From: an uncultured Clostridia bacterium
Lineage (GTDB): Bacteria > Bacillota > Clostridia > Christensenellales > Borkfalkiaceae
NCBI GenBank assembly: GCA_949290575.1
Contig: CASESJ010000002.1
Coordinates: 105,662-169,661, forward strand
Direction: 5' to 3'
Length of the DNA stretch: 64,000 nucleotides
Translations under genes and position numbers: made by a program
Notes under the pieces: model-generated
The model's database searches: none
What the model saw: the letters and a program-made list of their open reading frames with translations, nothing else
Told to the model about the DNA's origin: nothing
In this document: one piece after another, positions 16,607 to 27,069 of the stretch
Numbering within the stretch: the first letter of the stretch is position 1
Layout of the letters: the number at the start of each line of letters is the position of its first letter

Positions 16607-16918
16607 ATGAAAGTGCAGACGTCGCGTTGCGGCGCAGAACTGCGCATAAAGCTGGTGGGCGATATGGACGAGTATTCCGCCGCAGACGCGCGCAGGATAT
16701 GCGATAAGTTGCTCGATGAAAATCCGTCGGCGCAGAGGGTGGTAATCAACCTTGCTGAAGTTGCATTCATGGATTCCACTGGCATAGGTTTTTTAATCGG
16801 CAGGTATAAAAAGGCAAAAAAAATGGGCGTTCCGCTGGTTGTGGAAAAGCCCAATTTCGCCGCAGACAAAGTATTATCGCTCAGCGGCATATACGCGCTC
16901 ATTCCGAGGGCAGACTAA
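16607..16918 (+). CDS. spoIIAA: Anti-sigma F factor antagonist SpoIIAA
   Basis: SpoIIAA is a STAS protein that frees sigma F from SpoIIAB in the forespore when unphosphorylated. The 103 aa product has the conserved phospho-serine in AFMDSTGIGFLIGRY near residue 58. The ATG at 16607 follows a strong AAGGAGGGGG, which rules out the longer upstream reading. It is first of the canonical spoIIAA-spoIIAB-sigF operon. A sigma-H promoter is expected from Bacillus, but I see no convincing sigma-H match in the 190 nt upstream. Confidence 0.94.
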   Translation: MKVQTSRCGAELRIKLVGDMDEYSAADARRICDKLLDENPSAQRVVINLAEVAFMDSTGIGFLIGRYKKAKKMGVPLVVEKPNFAADKVLSLSGIYALIPRAD

Positions 16919-16933
16919 TCAGACGGGGAAAGT

Positions 16934-17371
16934 ATGACCAAAAATTATCTCAAATTACAATTTTATTCGCTTGCATGCAATCAGCCGTTCGCGCGCGACG
17001 CGGTGGCGGCGTTCTGCGTGCAGTTAAATCCTTCGCTTTCTGCGCTTTCTGACGTAAAAACAGCAGTTTCGGAGGCGGTTACAAACTGTATGGTGCACGC
17101 ATACAGGGGCAATCTCGGCATAATAACCGTAGAGTGCGAAATAGAGGACAGAACGCTACATATTAAGGTCAGCGACACGGGCAGGGGGATAGACGATATC
17201 GAAAAGGCTATACAGCCGTTCTATACCACGCTGCCCGATGACGAACGCTCGGGCATGGGTTTTACCATAATGCAGACCTTTATGGACGAATTCAAAGTCA
17301 ACTCCATAAAGGGTGAGGGCACGGTAGTCTACATGACCAAACAATTTGAAGCGGAAGTGGAGAATGCTTGA
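16934..17371 (+). CDS. spoIIAB: Anti-sigma F factor / serine kinase SpoIIAB
   Basis: SpoIIAB binds and inhibits sigma F and phosphorylates SpoIIAA. The 145 aa GHKL-ATPase has the N box EAVTNCMVHAYRG near residue 50, the G1 box DTGRGI near 84 and the G2 box RSGMGFTIMQTF near 105. Its stop overlaps the sigF start by eight bases, so partner and inhibitor are translationally coupled. Confidence 0.95.
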   Translation: MTKNYLKLQFYSLACNQPFARDAVAAFCVQLNPSLSALSDVKTAVSEAVTNCMVHAYRGNLGIITVECEIEDRTLHIKVSDTGRGIDDIEKAIQPFYTTLPDDERSGMGFTIMQTFMDEFKVNSIKGEGTVVYMTKQFEAEVENA

Positions 17372-18089
17372 CGTCGAGACGACAAACGTTTACATCGACA
17401 GGGCAAAGGCTGGCGACGCCTCTGCCAAGGAGATGCTTTTAAAGGAAAACGACAATCTCATAAAGAGTATAGTGCGAAGATATCTTGGAAAGGGCGTCGA
17501 GTACGACGACCTCTATCAGCTTGCGGGAATAGGGCTTTTAAAGGCGATAAACGGCTTCGATAAGGCATACGGAGTGCGATTTTCGACCTATGCCGTGCCT
17601 ATGATAGCGGGCGAGATAAAGCGTTTCATGCGCGACGACGGCTCGATAAAGGTCAGCAGAAGCATAAAGGCGGAGGCGAAAAAGATTAACGCCTTTGTCG
17701 AGGAATACGCTGCGGAACACGGCTGTCAGCCTACAATCAAGGCTATATCCGAAAAATTCGGCATGCCGCCTGCGGAGGTCGTCTTCACCATGGGTTCGTC
17801 GAGAATGCCCGTCTCGCTGTTCGCGCAGTCGGACTATAAGGACGAAAAATCTCAATACCTTCTGGACCGACTGTCCTCCGACGACAATCAGGAAGAGATT
17901 ATAGACCTTATGGAACTTCGTTCAGCCATTTCAAATCTTTCAGAGAGGGATAAAAAGGTGATAATGCTGCGCTACTTCCGCGATATGACGCAGGCGGAGG
18001 TGGCTACGATGATGGGCGTGTCGCAGGTGCAGGTCTCCAGAATTGAAAACAGAATAATGGAACAGTTCCGCAAAAAACTGACGGGCTGA
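17364..18089 (+). CDS. sigF: RNA polymerase sporulation sigma factor SigF
   Basis: Sigma F is the first forespore-specific sigma factor. The 241 aa product has region 2 (YDDLYQLAGIGLLKAINGFD, then FSTYAVPMIAGEIKRFMRDD), region 3 with VSRSIK, and region 4 ending in a helix-turn-helix (TQAEVATMMGVSQVQVSRIE). Operon position separates it from the similar sigma G. The ATG at 17364 overlaps the spoIIAB stop; an in-frame TTG 18 bases earlier is less likely. Confidence 0.95.
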   Translation: MLDVETTNVYIDRAKAGDASAKEMLLKENDNLIKSIVRRYLGKGVEYDDLYQLAGIGLLKAINGFDKAYGVRFSTYAVPMIAGEIKRFMRDDGSIKVSRSIKAEAKKINAFVEEYAAEHGCQPTIKAISEKFGMPPAEVVFTMGSSRMPVSLFAQSDYKDEKSQYLLDRLSSDDNQEEIIDLMELRSAISNLSERDKKVIMLRYFRDMTQAEVATMMGVSQVQVSRIENRIMEQFRKKLTG

Positions 18090-18117
18090 ACGGCAGTTCA
18101 ATGACGGATAATTTTAT

Positions 18118-18165
18118 CGGCGGGGCGGGCAAACGCAATGTTTGCCCGCCCCGCCGCAATTTTTA
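18118..18165 (+). terminator. Terminator of the spoIIA operon
   Basis: A perfect 17 bp stem (18118-18134 with 18140-18156) with a 5 nt loop is followed by CAATTTTTATT. Confidence 0.92.
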
Positions 18166-18221
18166 TTGCGAATTTTAAAAAATTCAGTAAAGGGCAGGCG
18201 TTGCCTCTTTGTTTTCGTCGC

Positions 18222-18250
18222 TTTACATTTTTAATCTCAGGGTTTATAAT
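18222..18250 (+). promoter_or_regulatory. Promoter of the aminotransferase gene
   Basis: TTTACA (18222-18227) and TATAAT (18245-18250) are 17 nt apart, with the predicted start about 30 nt before the ATG. Confidence 0.75.
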
Positions 18251-18286
18251 ATAACAAATGCAAAAAAATTCTGAGCAGGTTGAATT

Positions 18287-19471
18287 ATGATAAATGAAAC
18301 AAGCGTGCAGCTCGGTTCGGTGCGGTCAGTCATCCGCGAGCTGTTCGAATACGGCAAAAAGCGCAAGGCGGAGATAGGCGAGGAGAACGTCTACGATTTC
18401 TCCCTCGGCAATCCCAGCGTAGCCCCTCCCGACGAGGTCAATAAAATCCTCATTTCAATACTCAACGAGGAGGACGCCGTAGCCGTGCACGGCTACACTT
18501 CGGCACAGGGCGATTACTCGGTCAGAAAAGCCGTCTCCGACTATATTTTCAAAAGTTTCGGCGTGAACATGTCGCCCGACCTCATTTATATGACTTGCGG
18601 CGCGGCGGCATCTCTTTGCATAACTTTAAACGCGCTCCTCTGCGAGGGCGACGAGGTCATAACAATTGCGCCCTTCTTCCCCGAATACAGAGTGTTTGTA
18701 AACCATGCGGGAGGAAAGCTTGTCGCTGTAATGGGCGAGGACGGCACGTTCCAGCCCGACCTTGACGCCATAAAGCGGGCTATAACCCCCGCGACAAAGG
18801 CAATACTTATCAATTCCCCCAATAACCCTTCGGGCGTAGTCTATACCGAGGACAAGATAGAGGGGTTATGTAAGATTTTACAGGAATGTAAGGAAAACGG
18901 GCAGACTATATATCTGATATCCGACGAGCCCTATCGCGAGCTGACATACGGCAATGTAAAAGTTCCGTATATTATGAACTATTATAGTGACAGCCTCGTT
19001 TGCTATTCCTTTTCCAAATCGCTCTCTCTTCCGGGCGAGAGAATAGGCTATATTGCTGTAAATCCCGACATGCAGGAGGCGGGCAGGGTATATGCCGCGC
19101 TCTGCGGCGCGGGCAGAGCTTTGGGGTATGTCTGCGCGCCCTCGCTCTTCCAGCTCATGGTAAAGAGGGTGATAGGCAAGACTTCGGACGTATCTGTCTA
19201 CGAGCGCAACCGCGATACGCTTGTGCAGGCTCTCACCTCGTACGGGTATGAAGTCGTCAGACCCGACGGAGCTTTCTATCTCTTTGTAAAAGCTCTGGAG
19301 GAAAATTCCGACGCCTTTGCCGAGAGGGCAAAAGAGTACGAGCTGTTGTTGGTTTCTGCAAAGTCGTTCGGCGTAGAGGGATATGTGCGAATTTCCTACT
19401 GCGTTTCGCCAGAAATGATTAAAAAATCTTTGCCTGCGTTCAGATTGCTTGCAGAAAGCTATAAAAAGTAA
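18287..19471 (+). CDS. Pyridoxal-phosphate-dependent aminotransferase, class I/II
   Basis: This is a 394 aa fold-type I aminotransferase of the aspartate aminotransferase superfamily. It has the substrate-side INSPNNPSG motif, the SDEPYRELTYG motif with the PLP-contacting Asp and Tyr, and the Schiff-base lysine in YSFSKSLSLPGERIGY near residue 242. A C-terminal arginine for the substrate carboxylate lies in YVRISYC. The gene is monocistronic with its own promoter and terminator. Substrate range (aspartate, aromatic or branched amino acids) cannot be fixed from sequence. Confidence 0.9.
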   Translation: MINETSVQLGSVRSVIRELFEYGKKRKAEIGEENVYDFSLGNPSVAPPDEVNKILISILNEEDAVAVHGYTSAQGDYSVRKAVSDYIFKSFGVNMSPDLIYMTCGAAASLCITLNALLCEGDEVITIAPFFPEYRVFVNHAGGKLVAVMGEDGTFQPDLDAIKRAITPATKAILINSPNNPSGVVYTEDKIEGLCKILQECKENGQTIYLISDEPYRELTYGNVKVPYIMNYYSDSLVCYSFSKSLSLPGERIGYIAVNPDMQEAGRVYAALCGAGRALGYVCAPSLFQLMVKRVIGKTSDVSVYERNRDTLVQALTSYGYEVVRPDGAFYLFVKALEENSDAFAERAKEYELLLVSAKSFGVEGYVRISYCVSPEMIKKSLPAFRLLAESYKK

Positions 19472-19490
19472 AAGTATAAAAAGTAAAATA

Positions 19491-19519
19491 AAAGCCGCGT
19501 TGAAACGCGGCTTTTTATT
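19491..19519 (+). terminator. Terminator after the aminotransferase gene
   Basis: A perfect 11 bp stem (19491-19501 with 19504-19514), with a very short loop, is followed by a T tract. Confidence 0.88.
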
Positions 19520-19708
19520 TTGCATTGCGATGGGCTGCAATGCACGGTTTACGGAGCGTACGGAAATTGTCATCCCGAAACGCAGAGCTGGCTGTTTATT
19601 CCGATTTTTAATATATTGTCAATATCCCGTCCGTCTGCATAAATTTGCAGATTTAAGACGAATTAACGGCAAAATATTTGTCAATAATACTTTTGCATGT
19701 ATAACAAT

Positions 19709-19754
19709 ACATCATTTTATGATGTGGGTCAACTGTTTTACATCACAAAGTGAT
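19709..19754. promoter_or_regulatory. Two palindromes upstream of the XRE regulator gene
   Basis: ACATCA-5 nt-TGATGT (19709-19725) and ATCAC-3 nt-GTGAT (19742-19754) lie 41 and 12 nt before the ATG at 19766. They are plausible autoregulatory operators. A possible promoter, TTGTCA-16 nt-TATAAC, ends just before the first. Nothing else is assigned in 19520-19708. Confidence 0.45.
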
Positions 19755-19765
19755 ATTTTCAATAT

Positions 19766-19978
19766 ATGGAAACAGCAAAAAAAGTTGGCGACAATATAAA
19801 ACTTGCCAGAAAAAATAAGGGACTTACGCAGAGCGAAGTCGCAGGACTGATGTTCATGACGCAGCAACAGTACAGCCGTTTTGAAAACGGCGTGTTCGAG
19901 CTCAATTACGGACAGATTTTAAAGCTCTGCGAAATATTTGAAATAACGCCGAACTATCTCTTCGGTTTCGAGGACTGA
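19766..19978 (+). CDS. Small XRE-family transcriptional regulator
   Basis: This 70 aa protein is almost entirely one Cro/C1-type helix-turn-helix: GDNIKLARKNKGLTQSEVAG, then QQQYSRFENG and a final helix ending in YLFGFED. There is no sensor domain. No ribosome site precedes the ATG at 19766. Two palindromes in the 60 nt before it suggest autoregulation. It stands alone with its own terminator, so its target genes are unknown. It is not near a toxin or phage gene. Confidence 0.85.
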   Translation: METAKKVGDNIKLARKNKGLTQSEVAGLMFMTQQQYSRFENGVFELNYGQILKLCEIFEITPNYLFGFED

Positions 19979-19981
19979 CGG

Positions 19982-20019
19982 AAGGCGGCGCCGATTTTCA
20001 ATCGGCGCCGCCTTTTTAA
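19982..20019 (+). terminator. Terminator after the XRE regulator gene
   Basis: A perfect 15 bp stem (19982-19996 with 20000-20014) with a 3 nt loop is followed by TTTTAATTT. A smaller hairpin near 20035-20051 may serve argH from the other strand. Confidence 0.9.
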
Positions 20020-20082
20020 TTTATCTCAATTGAATTTGCCTTACGGCAAAGCTGCATTATGCATTAAAATAAATGCATAAAA

Positions 20083-21462
20083 TTATTTGCTGTACTTAGC
20101 AAGGCGTTTTTTAAGCGATTTTATGTTCTCTTTTACGCAGGCTTCAGACGCTCCGCCGTATGAGGTGCGGGCGTCGGCGCAGGCGCGCGCCTTGACGACT
20201 TCGGTTATGTCGGGAGCAAAGTGCTCGTCGAATGAGGCATATTCCTCGGCGGTCATATTCTGAAGGGTGCGCCTATTTTCTATGCACCAGCGCACGATTT
20301 TTCCCGTCACGCCGTGAGCCGTGCGGAAGGGAACGCCCTTTTTGGCAAGGTAGTCGGCAACGTCGGTCGCGCAGCAGAACTCGCTCTCGGCGGCTTTGGA
20401 CATTTTCTTTGTCTTAAGCTCTATTGCGGGCAGCATTTCAGCCATAATGTTCAGGCTGTTGATGACCTGTCTTTCGGCGTCGAAAAAGCCCTCCTTGTCC
20501 TCCTGCAAATCTTTGTTATAGGCAAGGGGAATTGCTTTAATCGTGGTCAGCAATGCCATAAGGTGTCCGTATACGCGCCCCGTCTTGCCGCGCATAAGCT
20601 CGGGAATGTCGGGGTTCTTCTTCTGCGGCATAATGGACGAGCCCGTGGAGTAGGCGTCGGAAATTTCAAAATATCCGAACTCTTCCGTGGAATATAAAAT
20701 TATGTCCTCGCACAGGCGCGAAAGGTGCGCCATGATGAGGGAGGCGTCAAAGAGATATTCCGCCACGAAGTCGCGGTCGGAGACGCCGTCGAGCGAATTT
20801 TCGCAGGGGCGGTCGAACTCTAAAAGTCGGCAGGTTATGTCGCGGTCGATGGGGTACGAAGTACCCGCAAGCGCGCCGCTGCCCAGGGGCATGACGTTTG
20901 CGCGTGCGCGCGAGGAGGCAACTCTGTCAAGGTCGCGCATGAACATCTCCGCATATGCGGCAAAGAAGTGTCCCGCGCACATGGGCTGAGCCTTTCTTAA
21001 GTGAGTGTAGCCGGGCATGATGTATTTAAGAGCATACTTCGCGCAGTCTGTAAGCGACTGAACGAGCCACACGAGGCTTTCGGTAAGGCTGTCAAAAGCT
21101 GCGCGGACGTACAGACGGAAGTCGGTTGCAACCTGGTCGTTGCGCGAGCGCGCGGTGTGCAGTTTCTTGCCCGTGTCGCCTATGCGGGAGACGAGTTCGT
21201 TTTCGACAAAGGAGTGTATGTCCTCCGCGCCGCGAATTTCAAGTTTTCCGCTCTCGATGTCGGCGGAAATGTCGTTGAGAGCCGTGCAGATTGCGCGGCT
21301 TTCGCTCTCAGAAATGATGCCGCAGTTGCCCAGCATTGTCGCGTGAGCGATGGAAGCCATTATATCGACTGCCCAAAGCTGCCTGTCGAAGGGCAGCGAG
21401 TCGTTGAAAAGGTCGGCATTTTTTGCCGTAGGAGCGTCAAAGCGTCCTTCCCACAGTTTCAT
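20083..21462 (-). CDS. argH: Argininosuccinate lyase
   Basis: ArgH splits argininosuccinate into arginine and fumarate, the last step of arginine synthesis. The 459 aa product has the family length, the SRNDQVATD segment, the fumarase-superfamily signature GSSIMPQKKNPD near residue 275, and the C-terminal ArgH domain. AGGGG precedes the ATG at 21462. argG is not adjacent, which is unusual since argGH often pair. It is transcribed divergently from ruvC. Confidence 0.95.
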   Translation of the reverse strand: MKLWEGRFDAPTAKNADLFNDSLPFDRQLWAVDIMASIAHATMLGNCGIISESESRAICTALNDISADIESGKLEIRGAEDIHSFVENELVSRIGDTGKKLHTARSRNDQVATDFRLYVRAAFDSLTESLVWLVQSLTDCAKYALKYIMPGYTHLRKAQPMCAGHFFAAYAEMFMRDLDRVASSRARANVMPLGSGALAGTSYPIDRDITCRLLEFDRPCENSLDGVSDRDFVAEYLFDASLIMAHLSRLCEDIILYSTEEFGYFEISDAYSTGSSIMPQKKNPDIPELMRGKTGRVYGHLMALLTTIKAIPLAYNKDLQEDKEGFFDAERQVINSLNIMAEMLPAIELKTKKMSKAAESEFCCATDVADYLAKKGVPFRTAHGVTGKIVRWCIENRRTLQNMTAEEYASFDEHFAPDITEVVKARACADARTSYGGASEACVKENIKSLKKRLAKYSK

Positions 21463-21481
21463 AGTATACCCCTGTAAAAAA

Positions 21482-21529
21482 TTGACTTAAAATTTATTTC
21501 ATTATATAATATTCGGGTAAACTAATCAA
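21482..21529. promoter_or_regulatory. Divergent, interlocked argH and ruvC promoters
   Basis: For argH (minus) TTGATT (21529-21524) and TATAAT (21506-21501) are 17 nt apart. For ruvC (plus) TTGACT (21482-21487) and TATAAT (21505-21510) are 17 nt apart. The two -10 boxes share the palindrome ATTATATAAT, so only one polymerase can bind at a time. Confidence 0.75.
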
Positions 21530-21557
21530 GTTAATTGCACACTTTCGGGCATAATTT

Positions 21558-22055
21558 ATGATAATTCTGGGCATTGACCCCGGCTACGGCACGATGGGCT
21601 ACGGCGTCATAGAAAAACTCAATAACGGCAACACTCTGCCCGTCGACTACGGAGTGGTCACAACGCCCAAGTCGGAAAGTTTCCCCGTGCGACTTGCAAT
21701 GCTCGAAGAGGGGCTCAACCGCATTTTCGCAAAGTACAAGCCTCAGGAAATTGCAGTCGAAGAGCTGTTTTTCACCAAAAACGTCACTACGGGCATACCC
21801 GTCGCCCACGCGAGAGGGGTAATTCTTCTCGCCGCCGTCAAGTACTGCGGCAAGCTCTACGAATACACTCCCATGCAGATAAAACAGGCTCTCACTGGCT
21901 ACGGCAAGGCGGACAAAGTGCAGATGATGCACGTCGTCACTTCCCTTCTGCACCTCAAGAGCATTCCCCGCCCCGACGACGCCGCCGACGCTTTAGCCGT
22001 CGCGCTCTGTCACGCGCACACTTCGCGCTTCGGGGACATGTTCGGCATCAGGTAA
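21558..22055 (+). CDS. ruvC: Holliday junction resolvase RuvC
   Basis: RuvC cuts Holliday junctions brought by RuvAB. The 165 aa product has the catalytic acids of the family: Asp in ILGIDPGYGTMGYG, Glu in AVEELFF, and the C-terminal DDAADALAVALCH cluster. The ATG at 21558 is the expected start, but no Shine-Dalgarno sequence lies in the roughly 41 nt leader. It heads ruvC-ruvA-ruvB-queA. Confidence 0.95.
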   Translation: MIILGIDPGYGTMGYGVIEKLNNGNTLPVDYGVVTTPKSESFPVRLAMLEEGLNRIFAKYKPQEIAVEELFFTKNVTTGIPVAHARGVILLAAVKYCGKLYEYTPMQIKQALTGYGKADKVQMMHVVTSLLHLKSIPRPDDAADALAVALCHAHTSRFGDMFGIR

Positions 22056-22133
22056 AATCAAGCGTTCGCAGCGTGCCTTTTACAGGGAGCGAAAAGGCAG
22101 AACGGCGTAAATTAAAATAAATCAGGTAAGAAA

Positions 22134-22727
22134 ATGATAGGTTATCTCAAAGGTAAAGTTCTGTATTCCACGGCAGATTACGCCCTCATCGAGACGGGCG
22201 GCGTCGGCTACGAAGTCTATTGCTCGGCGTCGGCTTTTTCAAAAATGACGGACGGAGCGCAGTGCGAAGTTTACACATACATGCAGATAAGCGAAGCCAA
22301 CGGCGCAGTTTTATACGGTTTTTCCTCTATAGAGGAAAAGAATATGTTCTTAAAGCTCATCTCCGTGTCGGGCGTCGGTCCTAAAATGGGCATAGCCGTG
22401 CTGTCGGCAATGGACATCTCCGCGCTTGCGGCAGCAATCGCCACGCAGGACGTCAAGAGGCTGTCATCCGTCAAGGGGCTGGGCAAAAAGACGGCGGAGC
22501 GCATAATTTTAGAGCTCCGCGAAAAGGTCGGAGCGATGGGGCAGAGCACGACCGTCGCGGACGGACTGCCTGCCGCAGCCGTTACCGACGGGGACGAGGA
22601 CGCGGTCGTCGCGCTGATGTCGCTCGGCTTTACGAGAGCGGAGAGTGTAAAAGCCGTCGCCGCGGCAAAGGCGGCGGGAGCGACGGGCGTCGAGCAGATT
22701 ATTATGTCCGCGCTCAAAAATATGTAA
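22134..22727 (+). CDS. ruvA: Holliday junction DNA helicase subunit RuvA
   Basis: RuvA binds the four-way junction as a tetramer and loads RuvB. The 197 aa product has the N-terminal OB fold (MIGYLKGKV), two helix-hairpin-helix motifs (LISVSGVGPKMG and LSSVKGLGKKTAE), and a C-terminal UBA-like domain (MSLGFTRAESVKAV) that contacts RuvB. AGGTAA precedes the ATG. It lies 78 nt after ruvC and 16 nt before ruvB. Confidence 0.96.
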   Translation: MIGYLKGKVLYSTADYALIETGGVGYEVYCSASAFSKMTDGAQCEVYTYMQISEANGAVLYGFSSIEEKNMFLKLISVSGVGPKMGIAVLSAMDISALAAAIATQDVKRLSSVKGLGKKTAERIILELREKVGAMGQSTTVADGLPAAAVTDGDEDAVVALMSLGFTRAESVKAVAAAKAAGATGVEQIIMSALKNM

Positions 22728-22743
22728 ACAGCGGTAAAAGATT

Positions 22744-23814
22744 ATGTTTTTTGACGAAGAAGAATACGGCGAGGAGCAGGACAGACTTGTCCGCAGCACA
22801 AAGGGCGAGTACGACGCCGAAGAGAACGTTTTAAGACCCAAAACGCTCGACGCATACGTGGGGCAGAGCAAGGTCAAGGAAAACCTCACGGTGTATATGA
22901 ACGCCGCGAAGAAGAGAGGGGAGGTGCTCGAGCACGTCCTCTTATACGGCGCGCCCGGACTTGGCAAGACGACGCTGGCGCACATAATCGCAAACGAGAT
23001 GGGCGGACAGCTCAAAATGACCTCTGCTCCCGCAATCGAGCGCAGCGGCGATCTTGCGGCGATACTCACCAACCTCAACGACGGCGACGTGCTGTTCATA
23101 GACGAAATTCACAGATTAAATCACAGCGTCGAGGAAATTTTATATTCCGCAATGGAAGATTACGCCCTCGACATAATAGTCGGCAAAGGACCTTCGGCGA
23201 GGAATATCCGCTTTTCTCTGAAGAAATTCACCCTGATAGGCGCGACGACAAAGGCGGGCATGATAGCCAACCCTCTTCGCGACCGTTTCGGCATAGTCTG
23301 CCGACTTGAGATGTATACGCCCGCCGACCTCAAAGAGATTGTAACGCGTTCGGCAAAGACGCTGGGCATAAGCATAGACGACGATGCGGCAGGGGAAATT
23401 TCCCGCCGTTCGCGCGGCACGCCGAGAATTGCCAACAGACTATTAAAGCGCGTGCGCGACTTTTCGACCGTCAATGAAAGTCAGACTGTGACGCTTGAGG
23501 ACGCGCGTTTCGCGCTCGGCAGAATGGAGATAGACGAGCTCGGTCTCGACGAAGTCGACCGCAATCTTCTCAGGGCTATGATAGTCAAGTTCGACGGCAA
23601 ACCCGTCGGGCTCGAGACGCTCGCCGCCACCATAAACGAGGATGCGGGCACGATAGAGGACGTTTACGAACCCTATCTTCTGCAGCTCGGTTTCATAGCG
23701 CGCACGCCCCGCGGCAGAGTTATACTGAAGGGCGGGTACGAGCACCTCGGCTATACGCCGACGGCGACGCAGAGCGAACAGATAACGCTCTTCGACAAAA
23801 AGGAAGATAAATGA
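22744..23814 (+). CDS. ruvB: Holliday junction branch migration ATPase RuvB
   Basis: RuvB is the hexameric AAA+ motor for branch migration. The 356 aa product carries Walker [10 protein letters not shown] near residue 60, Walker [10 protein letters not shown] near 118, sensor 1 GATTKAG, the arginine-finger region NPLRDRFG, and the C-terminal winged helix ([12 protein letters not shown]). Its stop overlaps the queA ATG by four bases. Confidence 0.96.
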   Translation: MFFDEEEYGEEQDRLVRSTKGEYDAEENVLRPKTLDAYVGQSKVKENLTVYMNAAKKRGEVLEHVLLYGAPGLGKTTLAHIIANEMGGQLKMTSAPAIERSGDLAAILTNLNDGDVLFIDEIHRLNHSVEEILYSAMEDYALDIIVGKGPSARNIRFSLKKFTLIGATTKAGMIANPLRDRFGIVCRLEMYTPADLKEIVTRSAKTLGISIDDDAAGEISRRSRGTPRIANRLLKRVRDFSTVNESQTVTLEDARFALGRMEIDELGLDEVDRNLLRAMIVKFDGKPVGLETLAATINEDAGTIEDVYEPYLLQLGFIARTPRGRVILKGGYEHLGYTPTATQSEQITLFDKKEDK

Positions 23815-24845
23815 GCAACACCGTATATAAAAAATCAGATTTTTTCTACGAGCTTCCGCCCGAACAGATAGCTCAGACGCCCGCAAATCCCCGCGACAGC
23901 GCGCGGCTTTTGGTCTATGACAGGGGCAGGGACGCCGTCGAGCACAGAATATTCCGCGACGTATGCGACTATCTGAAGGCAGGCGACGTGCTCGTCATAA
24001 ATAATACAAAAGTTCTGCCTGCCCGCCTATTTGCAAAGACTGTCAACGGCGGCAACGTCGAAGTACTGCTTTTAAAGAGGCTGGATATCGACAAATGGGA
24101 GGCGCTTGTCAGACCGGGCAAAAAGTGTCGCATAGGCACGCGCCTTACCATAAGCGACAAGCTCTCGCTCACGGTCGAGGGCATAACCGACAGCGGCGAA
24201 AGGATAGTGCATTTCAGCTGCGGCGGAGTGTTCGAAGAGGTGCTTGAAGAGGTTGGTTCAATGCCTCTGCCGCCCTATATAAAGCATAAGCTCGAGGATA
24301 AAAATTCTTATCAGACGGTGTATGCAAAGACGGACGGCTCTGCCGCCGCGCCCACAGCGGGACTGCATTTCACGCCCGAACTGTTGCAGAAAATCAGGGA
24401 TATGGGCGTGGAGATTGTCGAAGTCCTTCTTCACGTGGGGCTTGGCACTTTCCGTCCCGTCAAGGAAGATATAATAACCGACCACAAGATGCACAGCGAG
24501 TACTACTGTGTAAGCAGACAGGCGGCTGACGCCATAAACAAGGCAAAGTCCGAGGGGCGCAGAGTAATCGCCGTCGGGACGACGTCCGTGCGCACGCTCG
24601 AGAGCGCGACGGGCGAGGACGGCATTGTCAGGGCGGAGAGCGGGGATACTTCCATATTTATCTACCCGCCCTATAAATTTAAGTGCGTCGACGCTCTTAT
24701 CACCAACTTCCACCTGCCCGAGAGCACGCTCATAATGCTCGTCGCCGCCCTCACGGGCAGAGAAAAAATTCTCTCGCTCTATAATGAGGCGGTTCGTGAG
24801 GGGTACAGGTTCTTTTCCTTCGGCGACGCTATGATGATTTTGTAA
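23811..24845 (+). CDS. queA: S-adenosylmethionine:tRNA ribosyltransferase-isomerase QueA
   Basis: QueA adds the epoxycyclopentane-diol ring of epoxyqueuosine to preQ1 at tRNA wobble position 34, using the ribosyl group of SAM. The 344 aa product has the family length and the conserved [28 protein letters not shown] and TTSVRTLE motifs. It overlaps ruvB by ATGA. The next gene, tgt, supplies its substrate step. The last codons fall inside a 31 bp direct repeat that continues past the stop. Confidence 0.95.
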   Translation: MSNTVYKKSDFFYELPPEQIAQTPANPRDSARLLVYDRGRDAVEHRIFRDVCDYLKAGDVLVINNTKVLPARLFAKTVNGGNVEVLLLKRLDIDKWEALVRPGKKCRIGTRLTISDKLSLTVEGITDSGERIVHFSCGGVFEEVLEEVGSMPLPPYIKHKLEDKNSYQTVYAKTDGSAAAPTAGLHFTPELLQKIRDMGVEIVEVLLHVGLGTFRPVKEDIITDHKMHSEYYCVSRQAADAINKAKSEGRRVIAVGTTSVRTLESATGEDGIVRAESGDTSIFIYPPYKFKCVDALITNFHLPESTLIMLVAALTGREKILSLYNEAVREGYRFFSFGDAMMIL

Positions 24846-24891
24846 GCTCCGCAATACTGCTGTGATGATTGTATAAGCTTCGCAATACTGC
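24830..24891 (+). repeat. Two 31 bp imperfect direct repeats across the queA stop
   Basis: 24830-24860 and 24861-24891 match at 27 of 31 positions. The first copy holds the last queA codons and its stop. Confidence 0.8.
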
Positions 24892-26365
<1,474 letters not shown>

Positions 26366-26413
26366 TTATTTCAAGAAAATTGAGTGAAAAACCGCCTTGA
26401 CGCATTAAAATAC

Positions 26414-26442
26414 TTGCCAAAGGGCAATAAAAATATTATTAT
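26414..26442 (+). promoter_or_regulatory. Promoter of yajC
   Basis: TTGCCA (26414-26419) and TATTAT (26437-26442) are 17 nt apart. The -10 box is the start of a 19 bp tandem duplication. Confidence 0.6.
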
Positions 26443-26475
26443 AAAACTACAATAAAATTATAAAACTACAATAAA
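26438..26475 (+). repeat. 19 bp AT-rich tandem duplication upstream of yajC
   Basis: The two units, 26438-26456 and 26457-26475, are identical. Confidence 0.85.
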
Positions 26476-26491
26476 ATTTTCGGAGAAAAAA

Positions 26492-27007
26492 ATGTTCAAT
26501 TCAATTTTAGCCGATGACGGCGGAAACCAGATATTCACATATGTATTGATGGGCGTGCTCATCGTTGCGGTCATCGCAATGTTCGTAATCAGTTCCCGTC
26601 GCAGCAAAAAGCGTCAGCAGGAAGCCGAACAGCTCATCAATTCGGTAAAGCCCGGCAATAAGGTCAAGACCATCGGCGGCGTTTGCGGCATAGTTGTAGA
26701 AGTAAACGACGAAGAAAACACCTTCGTGCTCGAGACGGGCAGCGAAGCTTCGGGCAAGTGCTATATGAAGTTCGACAAGCAGGCTATCTATCAGACCGAC
26801 GCAGTCGTAAGCAAGGAAGAAAAGAGCGAAGTTCCCGCAGTTGAAAGCGAGGTCGTTGCAGAGCAGACCGAACCTGTCGCTGAAGATAGCTCGGAAGTCG
26901 CAGAGGCTGCACAGGAAGCACCCGCAGAGCAGGCGGCTGAAGAAGTCCCCGCAGAAAAGCCCAAGCGCAAGAGAAGCAGCTCTAAAAAGAGTGCAGACGC
27001 AGAGTAA
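26492..27007 (+). CDS. yajC: Preprotein translocase subunit YajC with long charged tail
   Basis: YajC is a small partner of SecDF at the Sec translocon. This product is 171 aa against the usual 85-115. Residues about 12-32 form the single membrane helix, and SSRRSKKRQQEAEQLINSVK and GNKVKTIGGVCG are the conserved cytoplasmic core. Residues about 110-155 are an Ala/Glu-rich acidic tail, followed by a basic end KPKRKRSSSKK. Many clostridial YajC proteins have some extension. CGGAG precedes the ATG. tgt-yajC-secDF is a classic order, here interrupted by three genes. Confidence 0.92.
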   Translation: MFNSILADDGGNQIFTYVLMGVLIVAVIAMFVISSRRSKKRQQEAEQLINSVKPGNKVKTIGGVCGIVVEVNDEENTFVLETGSEASGKCYMKFDKQAIYQTDAVVSKEEKSEVPAVESEVVAEQTEPVAEDSSEVAEAAQEAPAEQAAEEVPAEKPKRKRSSSKKSADAE

Positions 27008-27069
27008 TTTTGCAAATGTTCTAAAATAATCTCCCTCCGCATACGGTAAATGTAGCGGAGGGAATTTTT

